Part shown: positions 10,361 to 22,326 of the stretch, one piece after another
How the letters are laid out: every line of letters begins with the position of its first letter
How positions within the stretch are numbered: position 1 is the first letter of the stretch
Assembly (NCBI GenBank): GCA_022592445.1
Contig: JABYQR010000012.1
Location: 124,001-188,000, forward strand
Source: Cytidiella melzeri
Lineage: Eukaryota > Basidiomycota > Agaricomycetes > Polyporales > Irpicaceae
Direction: 5' to 3'
Length of the DNA stretch: 64,000 bases
Translations under genes and position numbers: made by a program
Notes under the pieces: generated by a model
What the model was told of the DNA's origin: nothing
What the model saw: only the letters and a program-made list of their open reading frames with translations
Databases searched by the model: none

Positions 10361-12455
10361 TCAGAGTGCCACTCGACTCCGTGCGCGCGCCTGGCTTTGA
10401 CGAAGAGGTCTGTCAATCAAGATCAGCATATTACAGCCGACGACAATGAGGTTCTGGAAAGCTCCCACTTTCTCCGAGTCTATATCCTCCCCGAGGTTGG
10501 TGACGATCCACTCGGTTTTCACACGAGATGGAGATATCAGAGAGTTGTTGCTTCCGAGCTCGCGAATGCGTTCACGGTCGTTGAGCCTTGAGGAACTATG
10601 GTTACACGGGATTTTGATGTGCACACAGAAAGACGAGGCTTACATGGCCAAATACGCGTTCACATATACTAGAGATTGCTAAGGTGTTAGCAGAGCGCGC
10701 GACTGGAGGGGGAACACGCACGTTTGCTGACTTGGGTCAGGACAGCTAGATAGACAAAGTTCTTCGACGAAAGTAAGAACTGTTCGTACCATGAGCCAAT
10801 GCCGTGCAGAAATATTACATCAGTCAAGACTTGAGGACGTACCAGAACGAGGGCGACGCTTTGGACCACACTAGAGAAGAACAGCTGGCTCTTAGTGATA
10901 GTCATTGTGATAGCACCAGAATACGTACGTGGTCAGTAGGCCTTGAGTTGAGTGAACGGTGAGTTAGAGATCAAACAGCTGGAAGAGTTGAACTTACCGG
11001 TAGTGATAACATACGCAGCAAGCGTCTTCATTATTTGTTCCATCCTTCAATGCAGAGTTAGCTTTGTCTCTATACCATGATATCTAGATAACCTGACTAA
11101 CATCCTGAACTTTGCGCGAGTCCTTTGCAGATGGAAGCACAGACAGAGCGCGACGAGGGCATCCCCGGCAAAACTTGAGGCGAAGTTGACGCAAACAAGA
11201 ACCTAGCAAGAAGAGGGAAAGTTGTGAAACCGATAGAGGTGCGGTAATGCTGCATACTCACATCGAAGAGGCGATCCGAGGTGCCTAGCCCAACTATTTT
11301 CTCGTGGGACCTGTATCCAGGTGAGCACATTGAGGTTGCAAAGAAGCATGCATATCGTCGCACCCTCTGATGGTGAGCGCTGGGCGATAAACTTGATCAG
11401 TGGACGTAACTTCTGAGGCTCAAACATCTTGAATACGCACCAATGTTGCTACCTGAGAGCCAACGTGCAACGTTGTTTAGTCATGCAGTGAAGGAGATTG
11501 CTGAACCACGCTCACCAACATCAACCGCACAAAGAAGACTCTATGGAAAGTATGTTGTAGTGTCAGTTTCCTAGTAAATTTATCGGTATTCTATGACGTA
11601 CGATGGCCAGTACTGGTGCCCAGCTTTGACTCACTGCGTAGCCAAAGGTCAGTATGTAAAGCGCGTGGATGACATCGTGACTAACGCTTCCGGATTCTTG
11701 CTGCAAACAAGCTACGAAACCAGTAAGCACGCGCAATGGCAGTCGCAGGTGATGACATAGATGCAACGCACGATCGTACTGCAGCCTGTGTGACGGCCTA
11801 CACGATCGACCATTAGAGCAATCCCCACACCATTTCTGAGAGAACTTACGATGACGAAGAAGTGCAACTAGTACGAACGGAATGTTAGTCAGCTGGAAGC
11901 GTGTCTGCCGCCTGATCTCGTGGACGTACATTGACGCTCCTATGTCTTCAATGTAAGTCGCCTGTACGAGCAGCTGTAGATGGTATGCTTACCAAACGAC
12001 CGCCTCTCCGGTCACAGATCCAAAGTTACCATAATTCAGGATGAGGTAGGAGTACAGAAAATGAAAGATGAGGCAGGTGTCAATCGTTTCCAAGATCCTG
12101 ATATTACAACGTGAGCCTTTCTATTTGACCTCGGCATCTCTGAGAGTATGAACTAACCAGAGTGCGGGCACCTATAGTGAATGGCGTCAGTTCAGGCATT
12201 GGGCCCTCCAATTTGAAACACTCACAGCCACCCTAAGGACCTTCCCATCGCTGTGCTCCTTCTGGTAGTAGAACACTGTTTGCATCGTCGTGACGCCATA
12301 GAGGCTACACACTCACAAATGCATGAGTAATGGCGAGACTGCTGACATTTTGAACGAAGGACGTACAAAGTACCAATCAAGCCACCGAAGAGCAGAGCTC
12401 CTATTGTATTATCTGTGTTGATACCAGCAACTGCCGTCGAGATGAGAGGAGACAT
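10361..12455 (-). CDS. DUF6534 multi-pass membrane protein, paralog 2
   Basis: This is the closest relative of the gene at 5986-8130, with the same exon pattern of about 20 exons. It starts MSPLISTAVAGINTDNTIGA at 12455. Pieces joined across introns read LYGVTTMQTVFYYQKEHSDG, LFAARIRKLSQSWAPVLAI, LGTSDRLFDVLVCVNFASSF, MEQIMKTLAAYVITTG, FLLSSKNFVYLAVLTQVSK and LYVNAYLAMLNDRERIRELG. The tail continues NNSLISPSRVKTEWIV and ends at 10361. The hydrophobic block layout is that of a seven-helix DUF6534 protein of unknown function. Intron positions match paralog 1 almost one for one while intron sequences differ, so the pair arose by DNA duplication, not retroposition. The promoter module at 12629-12644 is also shared. 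Confidence 0.86.
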
Positions 12456-12628
12456 TTTAATCTTTGGCCTCGCTCGCTCGTCCTTGTGGTGAGATCTGAA
12501 ACGGGGCGCCGCCCTTAGGCCTTTGCAGCCAGGGTGCAGGCTACATTTATATGTAATGCGCTGGTTAGCTACACACTGTTCAGCATATTCATGGCAGATA
12601 TGCGTCGCCTTGACGCAGAGCTCAACTA

Positions 12629-12644
12629 GGCATGAGCCAATGAG
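12629..12644 (-). promoter_or_regulatory. CCAAT-box module upstream of DUF6534 paralog 2
   Basis: The plus strand is GGCATGAGCCAATGAG, identical to 8309-8324, 174-189 bp before the ATG at 12455. TTTGAGCAAT again follows upstream. Confidence 0.55.
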
Positions 12645-13722
12645 AAGCGTACATCCGGTTCAGATCTTCTTTGAGCAATCATTCATGAAGCCCTATTGAT
12701 TGCAGGTGTCAGTCAGTCTATATCATTCAGCCGCGCGAAAGGTTTGGACGATTTACCGCTATGTTGCGTAGCTGGGGCATGCATCTCATTAGCCAATAGC
12801 ATGTCGTAGTGTGTCAAAGACAGTCCACGCTGATAACTCCGGTCCAGAAATCAACGTCGAAAATTGGAATACGCACGGCGAAGTAAGTTGGCAGAGTGTA
12901 TCTCTTAAATAGTCCAGCAACTCATGTGAGGTGTCTCCAGGTTCTGCAAAGGTAAGTATTTTGCTCCCTTATAAGTGCATGGTTACAGTCGATGTTAAGA
13001 AACTCACCGTTCTGGAGCATTCACCCTTTTGAATTATGATATAGCTTCTTTGCAACTACCAGGTAAATCCACAGCGCCCATTGCATGCTGCAGCCTGTTG
13101 CCTGTTAGTCAGGCTGTACTTGCTGAGATGTTGTTGCACTGTGCCAAGTCGGCCGAAAACGACACATGTACTCACAAGCTTCTCATGACAATCCGTGCAC
13201 ATTCGCCTTGAAGAACCATGACCAGAAGGGAACCTGCTGTTTGAGGTGCACTCCAACAGCAGATATCTCTCACCATGACTCTATTAACTTGGACGCGTGT
13301 CCGGTCTACTTCGACGAGCAGATGCTGCTGAACGAAACATCAATAGATTTGATATGTGGGTTGCCGACGTTGAGCAGAAATAAATGGGGCTTGACTGTAA
13401 CAGCTTGTGAGTGATACGGCACATGCGGGACTGTAAGGCCAAGACTATTTTGCGTCCAGCGGGCACAAGTAGCAGGATGTCGACGTACAGCAAAAACCGT
13501 GACGGAGTGACTCGGCGGGATGAGGATGAATCGCCCGCCGTCGGCCGAGAATGGAAAGTGATGCGCCTGGATGGGCACGCGACTCGTAGCGAGAGCGCGC
13601 CAGCACGTCCGGCAGTTAAAGCCTCCCGTCCTGTCCACGACCTGCATGCATGTCTAGTCTCTCAAATTACTCGTACAATTCACTCTAGATCGACCTGCCT
13701 TCCTTCAAGCCCTCTTACAATA
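12645..13722. other. Intergenic, divergent promoter region
   Basis: No supported gene. A frame open from 13411 joins the TAM41 reading frame upstream of its likely start, but its residues do not look coding. Confidence 0.45.
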
Positions 13723-15116
13723 ATGATCATCGCAATTCGGACCCAACCTCGTCGTGCAGTAATCTCAAGACTTGCCGTTCGCTCATTGTCTACAGAGCAA
13801 GTTCATTCATCTAGTGGTACCCCACAGCTACCGCCGCATCTACCTCCCCCAACTGGCCACGGTACAAGACCAGCTTCTCGCTCGCGAATAAACCCTGCTC
13901 CTCGTCCAGCCGTCTCTCGCACCCGCCAAGCTCTCCCTTCCCTCCCATCCACCTTCGGGCGAAACCAAATTCTCCCTGTAGCGGACTCTACCCGCGCTCT
14001 GCTGGAAGCCATCGTCTCCGAATTCAACGCACCTATACGGTATGCATTTGCGTACGGCTCAGGCGTTTTCGAGCAGGACGGGTATTCAACGACCAACCCC
14101 AAATCAACGAATGGTCCAATGCTCGATTTCCTGTTCGCAGTCACACATGCTTCACACTGGCACTCGATTAACATGAACCAGTTCCCGAGCCATTATCCAT
14201 TGTACGCACGGGGGTTGGGTTCAGACTTTGTAGCACGAGTGGAAGATGTAGCACCCGGTGTCTGGTTTAACACCTTCGTGCCAATGAAGGGTGTGGTGAG
14301 TTTGCTTTGTCTGACTTGAGGCTGGAAACTCACCATGCACACCCTTCACCATAAATTGCAGACAATCAAATATGGTGTCACGACAGTAGACAACCTCTGC
14401 TCCGACCTCCTGAATTGGAACTCACTATACCTCGCTGGACGAATGCATAAACCTATCAGGATCATTAAGGACGACGCGCGTGTTCGTCTCACGCAGCAGG
14501 TCAACCTGACATCTGCAGTGCGAACCGCCCTCCTTACCCTCCCCGAGACGTTTTCCGAGACACAACTCTTTGAGCGCATCTCCGGCTTCAGCTATGCTGG
14601 CGACGTGCGCATGCTGTTGCCTGCTGAAAACCCAAGGAAAGTACGCAATATCGTGATGAAGCAGGGTCCGCAGTTCAAGGAGCTGTATCACCGTCTTGTG
14701 GTGGCGCTCCCCGGAGTTCACTGGCCGGTACACTCTTCGACTATACAGCAAGACTTGTCACCGCAAACACGCGCTGCTCATCTGAAGAAGCTACCATCGA
14801 CACTACTCAACGCAGTAACACAACACTACGCGGATTCGAATCTTCCTTCTCGTGAGATCGATGAGACCGTATATTGGGCTCGAATGGCTGGGGATGAACA
14901 TTTGGCGAAGACATTGGAGCAAGGTGTGTTTTCTGCACTTCGACAATTTATCCGCAAACTGAGAATTAATACTGGACAGAATTACGCGGCATTGTCAGAT
15001 GGCCTTCCACAGTTCAGACCCTCAAAGGTATTGTGAGCGCTGGACCAGGGAAGAGTATCCGGTACGCGGCCGAGAAGGTGGGCAAATGGAGGCAAGGCTC
15101 CCCGAAGAGCTCATGA
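13723..15116 (+). CDS. TAM41: Mitochondrial CDP-diacylglycerol synthase Tam41
   Basis: Three exons, 13723-14295, 14362-14923 and 14980-15116, give 423 residues. The enzyme makes CDP-diacylglycerol from phosphatidate and CTP on the matrix side of the inner mitochondrial membrane, the first step toward cardiolipin. The start at 13723 gives an Arg-rich presequence (MIIAIRTQPRRAVISRLAVR). The nucleotidyltransferase signature FAYGSGVFEQDG is followed by MLDFLFAVTHASHWHSINMN, and YGVTTVDNLCSDLLNWNSLY is another family block. Exon 3 restores the conserved end LRGIVRWPSTVQTLKGIVSA, in a frame that the unspliced sequence does not show. Length is usual for the family. The gene converges on the gene at 15228-16187 with about 110 bp between stops. 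Confidence 0.93.
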
Positions 15117-15227
15117 CGCTGCTTCTAGCATGGCATGGAGAGGTAGTTGGGAGGAGACTGGAATATCTTCAAAGTACAAGATTGTATTCATACACATTCC
15201 AAGTAACAGGAAAACGCTTTAATCACT

Positions 15228-16187
15228 TTACTTGCTGCCTGTGGCACGCGCGACTCGAGGACGCAAACTCAGCCTACGCTCCGTCATCAAAGCTACCCGC
15301 GAAGGAGAAAGGGAAAGGGCTTTCGCCGCGGGAATCCGCTTCAGAACAACTGGTTTCGGTGGACAAGGAGTACGCCTTGGTGGAAGCGCACTGTTGTGGT
15401 CGTGTCCTGCCAGCACACTGGCCACAGGGTTCTCAGGACGGCTAAGCTGAAGATCTTCTAGGATGCCTTCGTGGTTGTCGGTGAAGGAGGTCTGCAGGAT
15501 GTTGCCATTCGAGGCGCGCTCCATGATACGGCGGGCCACAGTCTCTAACGGGACAGCCTTCTCGTTCGCGGAACGCGTCGGAGGATGACGAACAGCTTTG
15601 CTCACTGGCAAAGACTTCCGACAAACGGGCATAGGTGGCGTAGGTTTAGCTTGACTTACGGGCGTAGGCGGTGTCTCGTGCTGGTACGAGCTGGACTCTC
15701 GAATTTTCCTCTTCTTTGTAGCTCTTGCGGTTGACAGCAGAGCGCTGGGGCTTCCGCTGCCTGCCTCCGGAGTCACACTCCATTGTAGGAAACGTTCCAC
15801 AGGGTCTGCGATGCTGTGGGTCGAAACATCGGGATCTTTGACTAACTTGCCATCAGGGTACGCCTTGCACCATAATGGTGCGTCGCAAAGAGATTTTTTC
15901 AGTCTGCTGCAACCCAAATGGCCGGGTTCTAGTCTATCGCCAGCGACGCCCCACTTGCGAACGAGCCGCTTGACCTTTGTGGCCATCCTGAAGTCGGACA
16001 TGTCCGTCCCCATGTACGGCAATATGTCCCGTTTCATCACGTCCAGTACGGCTGCACCGAGCTTGGGGTCGTTGACTAGAGCGGTGAGTACTGCTCTCAA
16101 GTGCTGGTGGTCTCCCAGTGCGAAGAAATGAAGCATCTCGGATTTATCATCGTCTGAGAGGGCGCGAGAGGGTCGAGTAGCTGGCAT
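15228..16187 (-). CDS. Unrecognised basic protein, single exon
   Basis: One uninterrupted frame of 319 residues from ATG 16187. I do not recognise a family. The first ~145 residues look folded and charged (SEMLHFFALGDHQHLRAVL, DVMKRDILPYMGTDMSDFRM) and include several Cys and Trp residues (HLGCSRLKKSLCDAPLWCK). The rest is low-complexity, Pro/Ser/Arg-rich, with basic clusters such as ATKKRKIRE that could serve as a nuclear localisation signal. The C-terminus is very basic (RRLSLRPRVARATGSK). An upstream in-frame ATG at 16250 is less likely because the extra residues look non-coding. Nuclear location is inference. A gene of 960 bp without introns is unusual in this intron-dense region. Confidence 0.6.
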   Translation of the reverse strand: MPATRPSRALSDDDKSEMLHFFALGDHQHLRAVLTALVNDPKLGAAVLDVMKRDILPYMGTDMSDFRMATKVKRLVRKWGVAGDRLEPGHLGCSRLKKSLCDAPLWCKAYPDGKLVKDPDVSTHSIADPVERFLQWSVTPEAGSGSPSALLSTARATKKRKIRESSSYQHETPPTPVSQAKPTPPMPVCRKSLPVSKAVRHPPTRSANEKAVPLETVARRIMERASNGNILQTSFTDNHEGILEDLQLSRPENPVASVLAGHDHNSALPPRRTPCPPKPVVLKRIPAAKALSLSPSRVALMTERRLSLRPRVARATGSK

Positions 16188-17143
16188 GGTTGGATCGGAC
16201 GGTGACCTTTGCGAGAGGAGCAGATTGGGAGATACGAAGAGCGAGACCACTGCTCTATATATCAGCCTTTGGGTCCCTCACAAAGTCCTATTTCTCAAAA
16301 GCCACTCGTGGCAGACCTCGAGGCCGGTAATGCTGCATGGCGTTTGTGTGGAATGGTCAACTGCAGTGAAAGAGCTCGCTAAATTTCCTTTGGGCACATC
16401 ACCACACAATCCTGCATCGTGTGCAGCTGTCCTAAACTGAATAACAGTCCTGGATAAGAGACAAAGAGGTAGTCGTTGACTCGTTGTATGTACTGACTAT
16501 GCTGAGTACAGTAGTAGTACGGCATTGCCAGATTACTTGGCTTGGGGCTTCATGTGAGTTTGTTGTTCAGAACTAACTGTGACATCTCAAAGCTCATCAG
16601 GGCAAGCTAGTTCAAGAATAAGATGGATGCCTCCAATATACAGTATTACTGTCACACGCAGAGAAGGCCCCAAATTCCTACGACAATCATGTTAAATGTG
16701 GTACGTATGTCATCACACCATTGAAGTAATTGGTATGTGCGTCGCTTCCTTGCAATAGATGTGTATTCTGTAGTTTCCTTAGTCGCAATGGTTGGGAACC
16801 TTTTGTAGGCCAAACTTCATCACGCGAGAATGATAAGTCTCGCCCGCGAGCTGGGCATTGCTGAAGCCGAGCAGGAAGTCTTCAAGATCAGGATGCTTTC
16901 CGCTGCAGAGCATTCGCTTGGGAGTGTATACCTCCTTTTATGTCAATTGAAGCACGCTTTGTGACTTTGTGAAGTGATGAAGGGGGGTAACGATAGTTGC
17001 GGGGACCGATGTTCACTTCACATACTTACAGTATGTAAGTCAGTAATTAATTCATTATTTACTGTACTTCCGGTAATTTACATCCCTATTTCTGACCAAC
17101 ACCAGCCACGATTGCTAGCACTCGTTCTTCATCAAGATCAATC
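16188..17143. other. Divergent intergenic region
   Basis: No gene seen. The segment just before ERG26 (17030-17090) is AT-rich (AGTAATTAATTCATTATTTA), followed by a leader. Confidence 0.45.
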
Positions 17144-18624
17144 ATGTCCTCAGGCAAGCGCGATGTGTACATGGTCTTTGGAGGCAGCGGTTTTGTAGGG
17201 AGGCACATTGTCGAGCACCTCCTCGCTCGTGGTGACATTGTATCCGTTTTTGACACCGTACAAAGGTACCACGACACTCCCTTCTACGCTGGCGACATAA
17301 CAGAGCCAGACCAGATTGCTGACGCATTAGTCAAGGTACGTCTTTACAACTTTTCGTTTGAGTTTTTTTCCTGAAAGTACATTAGAGCGGCACTACCTGT
17401 ATCTTCCATACCGTGTCCCCGCATCACGGATTACAGGACCCCGCACTTTACTGGAAAGTTAACGTGGACGGCACCATCGCCCTCCTTACTGTTGCCAAAG
17501 CTCATGGGGTGCGCAAACTTGTGTACACCAGTTCTGCCAGCGTCATGTTCAAGGGCGAGGACCTCATCAACGTGGACGAACGCACGCCAATACCCTCAGT
17601 CAGCATCGACGCTTACAACGAGTCAAAGGTCAAGGCCGAACAACTGGTATTGGAAGCTAATGGGAAGGAGGGGCTGCTTACCGTAGCGTTGCGACCCGCT
17701 GCCATATTTGGGTTAGTTTTTTTGGTTCAATCACAACGCTATCTCGCTGACCATCTTCGCAGACCTGGAGATAGACAAAGTATTACAGGATACTATGATG
17801 CCTGGAAGCGCGGTCAAACACACTGGCAGATCGGAGATGGCACGAACCTTTTCGACTGCACATACGTCGGAAATGTGGCACACGCTCACCTGCTTGCCGC
17901 AGACAAGCTCGACGTTGTTCCTCCGGCAGACCAGCTGACTCCGGAGCAGGTTGAGCAAATCGCATCGACACCTCTTCCTCCCGTCACCGTGACTACTGGC
18001 AAACTCCACATCCCCACCTCAGTATCACGCCCTCTTGGTCCCTACGTCACGCCCCCTGAGAATGCCGAACAAATCCTAAAAAACTGGGAAAATCCAGATT
18101 ACCAGGCGGCCCACCCGCGAGAGTTCCGACGGAGCCGCTTCGACCAGTTCTCTGAAAACGGCCTGGCAGGAGCAGAGGTCTCACCGCTGCAAGTCGCCGG
18201 ACAAGCGTTCCTGATCACGAACGGCGAGCCGATACCCTTCTGGGACTTTGCACGCTCGATCTGGTACCGCTTCGACAAGCACTACGGCACCGAACGCTAT
18301 AAAAAGAAGCCTATCGTGATGAGCAACACGGTCGGGCTCGTTCTCGCTTACGCGTCGGAGTGGTGGGGATGGGTGGTTGGCAAGCAGCCTGCGTTCACGG
18401 TCTTCCGTGTGAAGACTGTGGGCAGGCACAAATGGCACAATATCGAGAAGGCGAGGAGGGTGTTGGGTTACGAGCCGATTGTCGGCTTGGAGGAGGGTAT
18501 GCAGCGTACTGTCGATGTGCGTATTTTACTACCGCTTCTCGTAATAATTCCGCTGACTGACTGACATTGTCGGTCTCCCCAGGAATTTGTACAGTGGCTC
18601 GATGCTAACCCGAGCAAGGCATAA
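17144..18624 (+). CDS. ERG26: Sterol-4-alpha-carboxylate 3-dehydrogenase (Erg26)
   Basis: Four exons, 17144-17335, 17386-17711, 17763-18516 and 18583-18624, give 437 residues. The enzyme is an NAD-dependent decarboxylating dehydrogenase of the C4-demethylation complex (with Erg25 and Erg27) in the ER, removing the C4 carboxyl group during ergosterol synthesis. It belongs to the 3-beta-HSD/SDR family: the N-terminal dinucleotide motif is GGSGFVG in VFGGSGFVGRHIVEHLL, the catalytic pair is YNESK, and LVYTSSASVMF and GDGTNLFDCTYVGNVAHAH are typical family blocks. A hydrophobic Trp-rich patch near residue 390 (YASEWWGWVVG) could be membrane-associated. The last exon codes only 13 residues (EFVQWLDANPSKA). 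Confidence 0.92.
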
Positions 18625-19159
18625 GACTATGTGTTTCGTCCATCGCAGATCTACTATTGCTATTGTGTTCATTAGTCATATATACCCCTCGCTCTCGGGA
18701 TCTACGTATAAATATCTATATCTTTTATATATTGTTATCCATGCGCTAGTAGTACATGCTCTATACGTCAACATAATACAAAAGCTAGGCTCCACCTGCG
18801 AGTGGCATCTTAGGGACTCTACGCCTGCGTAAACATTCAGAATCAATTGGTCGCTCATCAACATGTTTTAGTTGACCACAGTACTATCCTCAAACGCGGG
18901 AGTTTTAATGTCATTCAGCTTCACCATGGACCAGACATTCACGGTGACCTGGGAGCATATATATGGCGTGTGTCAAGGTGGCCGTCCAATGTCGATGCCG
19001 GGGCCTACAAACAAAAACAGGAATGAGGGACCGATCTTCCTCTGAGGTCAGTCTGGATATTTACCTCCGACGCAGGCTCGGTCATCGCAGAATTACTTCG
19101 CGTTCTTATGGAAGCTATCGAAGCCACTGATATTGTTTGTCCCGCCTACAGCGAAAAAA
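18625..19159. other. Convergent intergenic region
   Basis: Lies between the stops of ERG26 and the third DUF6534 gene. It is AT-rich around 18660-18780, and no gene is seen. Confidence 0.45.
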
Positions 19160-21211
19160 TCAGCGCGTCCTTTGTGAGCTGACTGGTGGAGACGTACATA
19201 CCCTTGAAGTTCGTGGCAAGGTACCAAAGACCAACGTACCAAACGGTTTTCGATTAGGTAGGAGCCTCAGGTTGTCCTCCTCATATACTCCGTGACCCTC
19301 GGACGTTTTTCGTGTGTTGAGCCTAGTGGAGTAGTATAAGCGTTTTGTTCTGCATGGCTGGACCTCCCACAAAAGACGTACATTGCGTATAAGCTGTTAA
19401 TGTACACTGGAGCCCAAATAAAGATGTCAGAATACAAGTTGGGAATAACAAGCTGCTAAAGGAGACTTGTACCTTTGCTGATAATGAAATGGAGGAAGAT
19501 CCAAACTTGTGAATGCGGCAACGTGAGGAGCTGGTTGGGATGATGTAAGTCTTCAATGCTAGGATGGAGAAGCACTTGAGACGTACTGTGACAAGAAGTG
19601 CAATATGCAGTATCCTACTTGAGATTCTCAGTAACATTTCACAGTCGCGATGAATCCAGGAAATTGAAGAACGTACATGAACACGGTACCTCTACTTGCC
19701 AGTATGAGGATGGAGCGGTGGAGCAACCCGGTAGGGCTAGATACAACGTTCATTAGCCAAGATCATTGTGGATCACGATCTGCATGGTTCACAGCGTGCG
19801 TACAGTTTCATGTGAGGCTTTTGTGAAGGTCGTAAGTAGTATGCTTGGCTCGCGACAATCAACACGTCGCCGATGATGGAAAGTCCTTCTTTCAGCCCCA
19901 GTAGCAGCTGCGAGACATTCAGTAGTCTCCTTCTAAACATGCTATGGGAAACAACTACCTCTATTTCTGGAGTCACGATTGATGCCATATAGTGCTGGCC
20001 GGCGCTGTTAGGACTGTATCAACAAACGGATGGTCAAGCGGCTGGCTGAACAAGGAGCGTACAGCTTGTTGGTGGCAGCTACGGTAAGGTGAGCGATAAA
20101 CCTCTCGAAGGATAATGGTATAGCAGTACACACCAACGTTGAAAGAGAACGATGCAGCAGCTGCGACAGCCTGACCAATCCCGGCAGAACGTTAGCTGTA
20201 ATGCTCTGTCTGTATTTTATTCAACGTCAATCACTCACTATGGCTCCGGGAAGAACGAATGTTTTTTGTGAAACTAGCGGATGCACCATTTCATTAACAA
20301 TTATTGAGTATGAGCGACGATATGAAACGACCTGTCCAGACACGAAACGCGTAGAATCTAAGCCCTTATCAGCCAAATTGACAACAGCACACTACCGTCA
20401 TGACGTACAGATGGACAATCAGCACGGCGAGGCCCTATTCATGAACAATTGTCAGCGCGGCAACCTCTAGAGTGGTGAGATATGCTCACTGCAAGCCCGG
20501 TTTCTGCCTTTGTGGTGGAAAAAAAAATTCAGTCAGCAGTGGAGTGAATATTCATGCATTGGCTTGAACATGCCAGAAAGACGCTAAAGTAAAGGGGTGA
20601 ACTGATGTCTTTCGGCTTCAAAATCCGCGACTTACTTCGTAACCTCAAGTTCCTTGACAGCCACCTCAAAGCGGTCGACGAGGTAGTAATATTGCCTGTG
20701 TGTATCATCAGTATACTGTATCAATGGTTGTCAAAAAGACTCTCTGGTCGGGCACGAACATGCGTGATACTATACGGATATAAGTTTGCACTCAGCAATA
20801 TAAACACAACGAGTCTATCGAACTACTAACACATTGTGCTCGACGCAGTGTCAATTAACCTGCGTAGATTTGTCAGTTCTGAGCATCCCCGCTGAGCTAT
20901 TTGATCTCGCTTACCATAGAAACGCAACCTGAGAACATAGTAATCAGCTGAAGCTCATAGAGAAGATCATTCTCCTCGGCACTAACCAGAAACTTCATCT
21001 GCCTATTGTCCTTTGGAAACCTCATATAGTACACGTGCATTTCTACCAATTGTGCAAGTTGCGAGTGAGTCTGCGATGTATTTCCAAAGAGTACGTTGTA
21101 CTCACGGAATGTTGTCAAGCCGTACAACACAGTTGAGAGCATGAATCCAACGAATAGCACACCCAGCGTAGAGTCTAGCTCGTGCTGAGTCTCCTCAGTG
21201 ATATCTTCCAT
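19160..21211 (-). CDS. DUF6534 multi-pass membrane protein, divergent third copy
   Basis: Start at 21211 (MEDITEETQHELDSTLGVLF). Splicing gives STVLYGLTTFQMHVYYMRFP, KDNRQMKFL, VAFLWLIDTASSTM, QYYYLVDRFEVAVKELEV, LAVLIVHLFYAFRVW, IIGDVLIVASQAYYLRPSQK, PTGLLHRSILILASRG, VWIFLHFIISK and VYINSLYAMLNTRK. These follow the family in order (GxLFxGxxLSxxLYG, VLWxxDT, FYAFRVW, GDxLIAxSQxxYL, LYVNSxLAxLN), but identity to the two copies at 6-12 kb is low, so this is an older paralog. Exon boundaries in the middle, around the QYYYL and LAVL pieces and the segment before IIGDV, are tentative; at least ten introns are needed. The gene ends at 19160 unless a last small intron is used. Function is unknown. 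Confidence 0.72.
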
Positions 21212-21775
21212 TATGCCAGGTAGAATGCTACATAAGGTCTCAGAGCCTTGGCACGGAATCTAAGGGAGAGTAAGCGGTGGAAGACCATGGCAAGTGTCGA
21301 AGTTATAACGCACCAAACGCATCTTCGATGGCTGCGTGTATTGAATGTTAATCACAAGTGACAGTAGTTTCGCTGATGGACAGACTGTGTGATGCTGATC
21401 AAGGAGTACTGCCCTGACCCACAGCATATGAGGCCGAACAGATGCGCTTCCCGAAATGGTGTACGTCTTCCACCGTGGTGACAATTGCAGGTCGAGGAAT
21501 TCAGCGAGCGACATACACTACTGCGCAGCGAAGAGCGCTGCTAAGTCGGAGCTAGCGGCAGTGAAGAGCGTTCACATCGTTCTCGGCGTCGCACAGGCGA
21601 CAAATCACGCCTAACGTCCGTCTCTTGACATGCGGAGATGTCGATAATCGTGGGGCGGGGTTGGGCGACTAGACGTACTATCATCATATGATAGCCTCAA
21701 TGCATTTGACACAGCCTCGGCTTTGTTACACGCATGCTACGTTGTTTCCTTCGTAAACCGACATGCACTTGAATC
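21212..21775. other. Upstream region of the third DUF6534 gene
   Basis: Lies between the DUF6534 start and the DUF427 stop. A minus-strand frame (21260-21514) has no recognisable domain. No gene supported. Confidence 0.45.
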
Positions 21776-22326
21776 TTATGCCTCAATAGAGACCTTGCGC
21801 TAAGACATGGTCAGTATGGCGAAGACTGCAATGAAGGCAGGCTTCCGAGTCTCACTAACCTTGTCAAACGCATAGTAGCCAGCGATGTTTTTGGCAGCAT
21901 CCTTAGGCTGTGGGTAGCTCCTGGTCGCCGCGACATCAGACGTCGTGCTTTAGTCCGTGTGCAACGCAAAGAGCGTAAACACTGACCAAGCAGCATCGTT
22001 TACGACAGCGTCGGCAATGTTGACACTCCAATACGCGGCTTTACTAAGTTAGAAGTTGTTCAAGCCCGTCAGTTAGTCATTATTCGAGCGAAAGCTGCCA
22101 GGCTGAGCTGACCCCTTCCACGGGCAAGAGTAGCTGCATCAGAGAAAACGACGTTAGCTTCGACTGAAGAATAGGCCGGACAATACTTGTCAGATGCGTA
22201 CGCAGTGTTGGAGGCCTCGAGGAGGTCAACATTGACAGAATCCGGCGGGAAATAGTAATTGCCTTCCAGGCTGACTGGAGCGACAGAGTCTGCAATGATA
22301 CGACCATTCAAAACAACGCGAACCAT
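21776..22326 (-). CDS. DUF427 domain protein
   Basis: Five exons (22326-22202, 22133-22113, 22043-21987, 21920-21860, 21799-21776) give a 95-residue protein that consists only of a DUF427 domain. Diagnostic pieces are MVRVVLNGRIIADS, EGNYYFPPDSVN, then NTAYSCPWKGKAAYW across two introns (the second exon is only 21 nt), VNDAAWSYPQPKDAAKNIAG and the end YYAFDKRKVSIEA. DUF427 proteins are small, found in bacteria and fungi, and lack an agreed biochemical role; the invariant CPWKG and AW.Y..P are kept here. Length matches the family. Neighbouring frames without splicing miss most of the domain. Confidence 0.85.

Noticed and set aside
17413..18564. Separate gene starting inside the ERG26 region
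   Set aside because: It is exons 2-3 of ERG26 plus an unspliced intron; the N-terminal NAD-binding motif is on the upstream exon.
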